DNA from: Anaerolineae bacterium
GTDB taxonomy: Bacteria; Chloroflexota; Anaerolineae; Aggregatilineales; Phototrophicaceae
Assembly: GCA_022820125.1 (NCBI GenBank)
Contig: JAJEGA010000053.1
Location: 39,801-103,800, forward strand
Direction: 5' to 3'
Length of the DNA stretch: 64,000 nt
The notes under the pieces were generated by a model. That model was not told where the DNA came from and searched no databases. It worked only from the letters and a program-made list of their open reading frames with translations. Positions 62,633 through 64,000 of this stretch are shown here, piece after piece; position 1 is the stretch's first letter; each line of letters opens with the position of its first letter. Both the position numbers and the translations under genes were made by a program.

Positions 62633-63826
62633 ATGGCCATCCGATTGAAAGGCGCAGTGCCTTATGTTCTCCTGCTCCTTTTGAGCCTGGTCGTATATCT
62701 GCCGGTTATGACGCGCGCATCGGCGGCCGAGGTGGATTTCGGCAAACATATCACCAAGGCCTTGGCGCTGCCAGATTCGACAGATCATCTTGTTCATGTT
62801 CTGTATCATGCGATTTTCTTGTCGATTCACGAACTGGCGCCATCTGTGCCGCACAAGACCGTAGCGCTGTGGGCGATTCTTTTGGTCATGTTGCCCGTGC
62901 CTATTATGGCTTTCGCCGTGTTGCGCAAGGCTGCGGGGGGGGGGGGCGCTCTGCCGACGAATGTATTGATCGCAGTCTCGTTTGCGTTGACGATTCTGAC
63001 GCCTATTGCAGTCTGGCCGTCACGATCCATGCTCGGTTACATAAATCCGATCGTGTATCACAATCCCACCAGCATTACAGCGCGCTTGTTTGTGATTCCG
63101 CTATCGCTGCTGGCATTGCGGATATTCCAGCTTCAGGTTGGTCGCAGCCTGAATCATCGGGTGTATTTCCTGCTATTAAGCGCTTCCATAGTTTTGCTGG
63201 CGACATTGGCCAAGCCAAGTTTCACCCTGGCCCTGCTGCCGGGATGCTGTCTGCTCGCTGTCTGGCGCCTGCTGCGTCGGCAGGTCGTAGACTGGCCATT
63301 GTTGCTTTTCGGCTTTTGCCTGCCCGGAGCGTCGCTTATGGGTCTGTTTTTTGCGCTTGCGTATGTGAGCAACGACAGCGAGTCCGCAATCGCCCTTGGA
63401 TTCCTGACGCAAATGCAGGCTTGGATTCCCGTTTGGCGCATCCCCGTTCAGTTGATTCTTTCGTTGCTGTTTCCGCTTGCTGTTTATGCGCTGTATTTTG
63501 AGCAGGCGCGCCGGCATCTTTATCTGAATCTATGTTGGGTAGCTTTCGCCGTAGCTGCGGCTGCTGCTTATCTTCTCTATGAGAGCGGGGATCGGTTAGC
63601 GCACGGCAACGTCGTTTGGGGAAGTTACAACGCGATCTTTCTTTTGATGTTCGCCTCGCTGCTGTTCGTGGTTGAGCAACATGCGCGTGAGCGTCAACTT
63701 GGATCTGGAGATTTCAACTCATTCGGAGTTGCAGTCAGCCGTAATGTGGCAATCGCTTCCGTCTGCTTTGGTTTGCATGTGCTTTCGGGGATCGCCTATT
63801 ACTACAGATTTGTCACACAATACTGA
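62633..63826 (+). CDS. Polytopic membrane protein of unknown function with a poly-G tract
   Basis: 397 aa from the ATG at 62633. Codons at 62585 and 62534 are also in frame and would add 16 or 33 residues. The helices lie at about 11-27, 79-100, 112-132, 157-174, 189-212, 220-245, 262-290, 315-330 and 350-370. No family is recognised, but it shares the look of the neighbouring glycan membrane proteins. A run of twelve G bases (62935-62946) codes Gly-rich residues in the exported or cytoplasmic loop after the second or third helix, and the frame is intact in this sequence. Confidence 0.6.
   Translation: MAIRLKGAVPYVLLLLLSLVVYLPVMTRASAAEVDFGKHITKALALPDSTDHLVHVLYHAIFLSIHELAPSVPHKTVALWAILLVMLPVPIMAFAVLRKAAGGGGALPTNVLIAVSFALTILTPIAVWPSRSMLGYINPIVYHNPTSITARLFVIPLSLLALRIFQLQVGRSLNHRVYFLLLSASIVLLATLAKPSFTLALLPGCCLLAVWRLLRRQVVDWPLLLFGFCLPGASLMGLFFALAYVSNDSESAIALGFLTQMQAWIPVWRIPVQLILSLLFPLAVYALYFEQARRHLYLNLCWVAFAVAAAAAYLLYESGDRLAHGNVVWGSYNAIFLLMFASLLFVVEQHARERQLGSGDFNSFGVAVSRNVAIASVCFGLHVLSGIAYYYRFVTQY
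62935..62946 (+). repeat. Poly-G tract of 12 inside a coding region
   Basis: Twelve consecutive G bases lie within the membrane-protein gene at 62633-63826, coding AGGGGA in the present frame. Tracts of this length are prone to slippage, and a change of one base would shift the frame and truncate the protein. Confidence 0.95.
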
Positions 63827-63888
63827 TGTGATAATCGGATTGATTATGGTCGAGAACAAAAAAAGAGGGCGGCAGCAGGCGAATGAAG

Positions 63889-64000
63889 TGTTGGCGGCGG
63901 CATACTCTCCCACATCGTCTCCAATGCAGTACCATCTGCGCTCGCGGGCTTAACTTCCGGGTTCGGGATGATGCCGGGTGTACCCCCGCGGCTCTAGCCA
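63889..64000 (-). rRNA. rrf: 5S ribosomal RNA, 5' end beyond the window
   Basis: On the minus strand the last 112 bases read as a 5S rRNA: CGGGGGTACACCCGGCATCA and CCCGAACCCGGAAGTTAAGC in the conserved loops, then GATGGTACTGCATTGGAGAC and GTGGGAGAGTATGCCGCC near the 3' end. A few bases of the 5' end are missing at the right edge. The 23S gene would lie further right. On the minus strand an unpaired T7 run (complement of 63858-63864) follows it and may help termination. Confidence 0.9.

Overview
The window is GC-rich chromosomal DNA from a free-living bacterium, most likely a Chloroflexota member of Anaerolineae type, probably from a metagenome. This is an inference from gene content: many GT39-like membrane glycosyltransferases, clan GH-A glycosidases with Pro/Thr linkers, a PucC-type transporter, hydantoinase/oxoprolinase subunits, FabI, and a T-box upstream of pheS. 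No 16S rRNA is present. The reverse complement of a 5S rRNA starts at the right edge, so an rRNA operon probably continues beyond it.

Layout. 1-6520 (minus): a truncated GT39-like glycosyltransferase and three paralogous membrane-anchored glycosidases. 6520-8304 (minus): a type II restriction-modification island (HNH nuclease, beta-class SPPY methyltransferase, 111-aa unknown). 8380-14661: KDPG-type aldolase, glycerate kinase, proB and proA, with a Uma2 nuclease and a membrane protein between the proline genes. 14748-20625: a T-box leader and pheS-pheT, with a GT39-like gene between the two subunit genes. 20647-27434: housekeeping and small genes (2-hydroxyacid dehydrogenase, FabI, GerMN-like lipid-side protein, PucC-like MFS, universal stress protein, DUF402, thiamine pyrophosphokinase). 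27640-32567: hyuB, hsp20 (opposite strand), hyuA and RidA. 32678-34266: a catalytically degenerate trypsin-like/zinc-ribbon protein and a YbjN-like protein. 34289-35860: a visibly AT-richer two-gene DUF262-HEPN module, the best defence candidate. 36037-38130: DtxR regulator, UPF0200-like kinase, HIT protein. 38367-47526: a seven-gene LIV-type ABC uptake operon carrying two CoA ligases. 47649-50075: S41 protease with a PPC-like C terminus. 50330-63826: a mosaic surface-polysaccharide locus with an SGNH hydrolase, an internally deleted copy of it, two GT39-like and three YfhO/GT-C-like membrane proteins, one of which is fused to the C-terminal module of the GT39 proteins. The locus ends in a membrane protein containing a 12-G tract.

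Two themes connect the regions. The glycan genes (both ends and the pheS-pheT gap) share domains, which points to repeated duplication and shuffling of an envelope-glycan machinery. Ten copies of a roughly 25-bp GC-rich imperfect palindrome lie in intergenic gaps between 27.4 and 47.6 kb and nowhere else that I could see.

The items I rate most worth follow-up are the DUF262-HEPN pair, the GT fusion, the poly-G tract, and the glycosidase paralog whose nucleophile Glu is Lys.
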